Below, piece after piece: positions 54,708-56,748 of a stretch of DNA of 56,748 nt; within the stretch, counting starts at the first letter, position 1, and every line of letters begins with the position of its first letter. Under the pieces are notes generated by a model, which saw only the letters and a list, made by a program, of their open reading frames with translations, was not told the origin of the DNA and did not search any database. Both the position numbers and the translations under genes were made by a program. Origin of the DNA: Desulfobacterales bacterium (lineage in GTDB: Bacteria; Desulfobacterota; Desulfobacteria; Desulfobacterales; JALSRD01); assembly GCA_026984935.1 (NCBI GenBank), contig JALSRD010000056.1, positions 1-56,748 of the forward strand. The letters run 5' to 3'.

Positions 54708-56031
54708 GATCCTGATCGTTGACGACGAACTGATCATGCGCGAATCCCTGGGCGCATGGCTGGAACGCGACGGCTACGCCGTGACGACCGCCGAAAGCGG
54801 TGAATCGGCGCTGGCCCTGCTCAAGGACACGCTGTTTGACATCGTATTTCTGGACATCAAAATGGAGGGCATGAGCGGACTCGAGGTGCTCGAACAGGTC
54901 AAACAGAGCGACCCCGAAGTCGAAGTGGTCATGATCACCGCTTACGGCTCGATTTCAACGGCCATCGAGGCCATGAAGAAAGGGGCGTTCGACTACCTGT
55001 TGAAACCCTTCGACCCGGATGCCCTGGGCGTGCTGATCGACCGTATCATCTCGCATCGCCGGCAGACGCGCGAAAACCAGTTCCTGAGACAGCAGGCCCG
55101 TGAGCACGCCCGCTTTGAGAGCCTGATCGGCCAATCCGCGCCCATGCAGCAGGTTTTCAGCCTCATCCGGGACGTGGCGCCCACCGGCTCCACGGTGCTG
55201 ATCAGCGGCGAAACCGGAACCGGCAAGGGCTTGGTGGCCAAAGCCATCCACACCCACAGCGACCGCTGCGAGGGACCTTTCGTCGTGGTCAACTGCGGCG
55301 CCATTCCCGAACACCTCATGGAAAGCGAGTTGTTCGGATACGAAAAAGGCGCCTTTACCGATGCCAAGGAAACCAAGAAAGGGCGCCTGGAGCTCGCCCA
55401 TGGCGGCACGCTTTTCCTGGACGAAATCGGCGAAATCAGCATGCGCATGCAGATCGACCTGCTGCGTATCCTCGAGGACCGCATCTTCTACCGGGTGGGC
55501 GGCACCCGGCCCATCGAAGCCGAATTCCGTGTCATCGCCGCCACCAACCGGGATCTCGGGGAGGCCATCCGTCAGCGCCGTTTCCGCGAGGACCTGTACT
55601 ACCGCCTGAATGTCGTGGCCTTTAAAATGCCGCCTTTGCGCGAACGCAAAGAGGATATCCCGCTTCTGGCGGACCACTTCCTGCAACAGTTCGCCCGCGA
55701 AACCAACCGTGCCGTCAATCGCATCAGCCGCGCGGCCATCGACGAAATGATGCTCTATGAATGGCCCGGAAACGTGCGCGAACTGGAGAACGCCATCGAA
55801 CGGGCGGTGGTGGTGGGAAAGGGCACTTCCATCGAACCGCACGATCTGCCGATCTCTTCTGCGGTCTGCGCGGAGGTCGCAGCGGACAAATCGCTGGCCG
55901 AAATGGAACGGATGCACATTGTTGCCGTGCTTTCCGAAAACGCCTGGAATATTGCCAGAAGCGCCCGCATACTGGGCATCGACCGTTCGACACTTTACAG
56001 CAAAATCAAACGCTACCAGATCCGGAAGTAA
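54694..56031 (+). CDS. NtrC-family sigma-54-dependent response regulator
   Basis: A 445-residue activator: receiver (Asp54 in IVFLDIKMEG), AAA+ domain with Walker A GETGTGKG, and a Fis-type helix-turn-helix (AWNIARSARILGIDRSTLYSK). The sigma-54 loop reads GAFTDA, a common variant of GAFTGA. The start is GTG at 54694 with GGAG upstream; it overlaps the kinase gene by 14 bp, so production is coupled. Divergently placed to hdrA-flx, it is the obvious candidate for controlling that operon from an RpoN promoter. Confidence 0.93.
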   Translation: MDRIKILIVDDELIMRESLGAWLERDGYAVTTAESGESALALLKDTLFDIVFLDIKMEGMSGLEVLEQVKQSDPEVEVVMITAYGSISTAIEAMKKGAFDYLLKPFDPDALGVLIDRIISHRRQTRENQFLRQQAREHARFESLIGQSAPMQQVFSLIRDVAPTGSTVLISGETGTGKGLVAKAIHTHSDRCEGPFVVVNCGAIPEHLMESELFGYEKGAFTDAKETKKGRLELAHGGTLFLDEIGEISMRMQIDLLRILEDRIFYRVGGTRPIEAEFRVIAATNRDLGEAIRQRRFREDLYYRLNVVAFKMPPLRERKEDIPLLADHFLQQFARETNRAVNRISRAAIDEMMLYEWPGNVRELENAIERAVVVGKGTSIEPHDLPISSAVCAEVAADKSLAEMERMHIVAVLSENAWNIARSARILGIDRSTLYSKIKRYQIRK

Positions 56032-56032
56032 G

Positions 56033-56590
56033 ATGGGCTGTGCGGCAGCCCATACCGTCGCGGTTTCACCCATCGGAAACCTGCAGCCGGAACTGACCGC
56101 GGCGGTCTGCGGGGCCGTGGAGCGCATCTTCAATCTGCCCACCGCGGTGCTGCCGCTCATGGACAGTGTCGATTTCGCCTTCGATCACACCCGCGAACAG
56201 TACCACTCGACCCTGATCCTGGAGAAGCTGGCTTCCCTGGCGCCGCCGGAGGCGTTCAAGGTGCTGGCGCTGGTCGGCGTCGACCTGTTCATCCCGATTT
56301 TGACCTATGTTTACGGGGAAGCGCAGCTGGGCGGGCGCGCCTGCGTGGTTTCGGTGCACCGGCTGGACGAGGGCCTGGCGACGGCGGTGCAAAAGGCCTT
56401 GCTGCCCGCCCGCGTGGCCAAGGAAGCCGCCCATGAACTGGCGCATACCTTCGACCTGCGGCACTGCAAGGACCCGGCCTGTATCATGCACTACTGCCGC
56501 AGCATCCGCGACGTGGACCGCAAAAGCGACCGTCTGTGCCGCTACTGCCGTACGCTGCTGAACGATGAGCTGAAGCGCACCGGCCGCTGA
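56033..56590 (+). CDS. amzA: archaemetzincin-family zinc protease
   Basis: A 185-residue archaemetzincin. The signature HELAHTFDLRHC, followed by CIM and the C-terminal CRYC, provides three zinc His ligands plus a second Cys-bound zinc site. Where metzincins have Gly (HEXXHXXGXXH), this protein has Asp. The start is one base after the regulator stop, so it is part of the kinase-regulator operon. Physiological substrates of bacterial members are unknown. Confidence 0.92.
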   Translation: MGCAAAHTVAVSPIGNLQPELTAAVCGAVERIFNLPTAVLPLMDSVDFAFDHTREQYHSTLILEKLASLAPPEAFKVLALVGVDLFIPILTYVYGEAQLGGRACVVSVHRLDEGLATAVQKALLPARVAKEAAHELAHTFDLRHCKDPACIMHYCRSIRDVDRKSDRLCRYCRTLLNDELKRTGR

Positions 56591-56604
56591 GACCATCGGC
56601 GGAT

Positions 56605-56641
56605 CACATTTTGGGGCCTTTTTCACATTTTGGGGCCTTTT
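56605..56641. repeat. tandem 18-bp repeat after amzA
   Basis: CACATTTTGGGGCCTTTT occurs twice in tandem (56605-56622 and 56624-56641), unit 19 bp. It lies 14 bp after the amzA stop. The remaining sequence to 56748 shows no gene. Confidence 0.85.
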
Positions 56642-56748
56642 ATAGTTCATTGTCTCCCACAAAAACCATTTCGGTTCCGCCCCTGTATCCATCCGGGACA
56701 GCTTTCAGTTGACCGGCCAAATTCAAGCACTCGTCGCTGCGCGCCTTA

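Overview
The window (about 57 kb, GC-rich) comes from an anaerobic sulfate-reducing bacterium of the Desulfobacterota, most likely a Desulfobacterales member (inference). The support is dsrC, a siroheme-decarboxylase-type Lrp protein, an Hdr/Flx electron-bifurcation operon with two selenocysteine codons, pyruvate:ferredoxin oxidoreductase, a tungsten aldehyde oxidoreductase, a molybdopterin/NADH-dehydrogenase-like complex, two families of sulfur-oxyanion exporters, and many His kinase/sigma-54 activator pairs. I see no rRNA, tRNA, IS element, phage or CRISPR array.

Layout. (1) 251-7315 (-): six-gene operon for a soluble molybdopterin oxidoreductase with a four-cluster ferredoxin, NuoE- and NuoF-like subunits and two paralogous NuoG-N-terminus-like ferredoxins. 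(2) 7894-15150 (+): a probable sigma-54 promoter, then small membrane proteins, a TauE/SafE exporter, an EMC3-like membrane protein, a membrane His kinase and an NtrC-type activator. (3) 15373-19094 (+): beta-oxidation pair (FadN-type fusion and thiolase) behind a promoter overlapped by a TetR/FadR-type palindrome. (4) 19261-25856: divergon of GntR regulator-AOR-MoaD (-) against a multi-cofactor HcnAB-like oxidoreductase and a DAO-type FAD dehydrogenase (+), with two copies of one TGGT-N3-ACCA operator between them. (5) 26035-31302 (-): YeiH-type transporter, a small Cys-rich protein, a c-heme-binding NarX-like kinase and a NarL-like regulator; three 22-bp-phased repeats lie upstream. (6) 31606-34346: PilZ protein (+), then amtB and glnK (-) with a near-consensus sigma-54 promoter. 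(7) 34822-43893: RsbU-type phosphatase, LOG-like protein, DsrE-like protein, PFOR, a YkgJ-type Cys-cluster protein, a nitrilase-family hydrolase and an AhbA/B-like protein. (8) 43895-52771 (-): YjbQ, DsrC, and the hdrA-flxDCBA operon. (9) 53133-56590 (+): Rossmann-fold/PAS His kinase, sigma-54 activator and archaemetzincin, divergent from hdrA.

The main discovery is in region 8. Both hdrA and flxD/mvhD are interrupted by an in-frame UGA at a position where homologues carry a functional Cys, and each UGA is followed at the right distance by a stem-loop with a G-rich apical loop (bacterial SECIS-like). Read as selenocysteine, hdrA encodes a 1483-residue protein that joins two HdrA modules with an NfnB/GltD-like module between them. 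No HdrB/HdrC is present; dsrC is the next gene on the same strand. The divergent kinase has an N-terminal NAD-type Rossmann domain, which makes a redox-responsive switch for this operon a testable idea.

Many genes appear to work in one anaerobic redox economy: fatty/amino acid oxidation and PFOR feed reduced ferredoxin/NADH, NADH-linked complexes redistribute it, and DsrC-linked sulfite reduction is the likely sink (inference).
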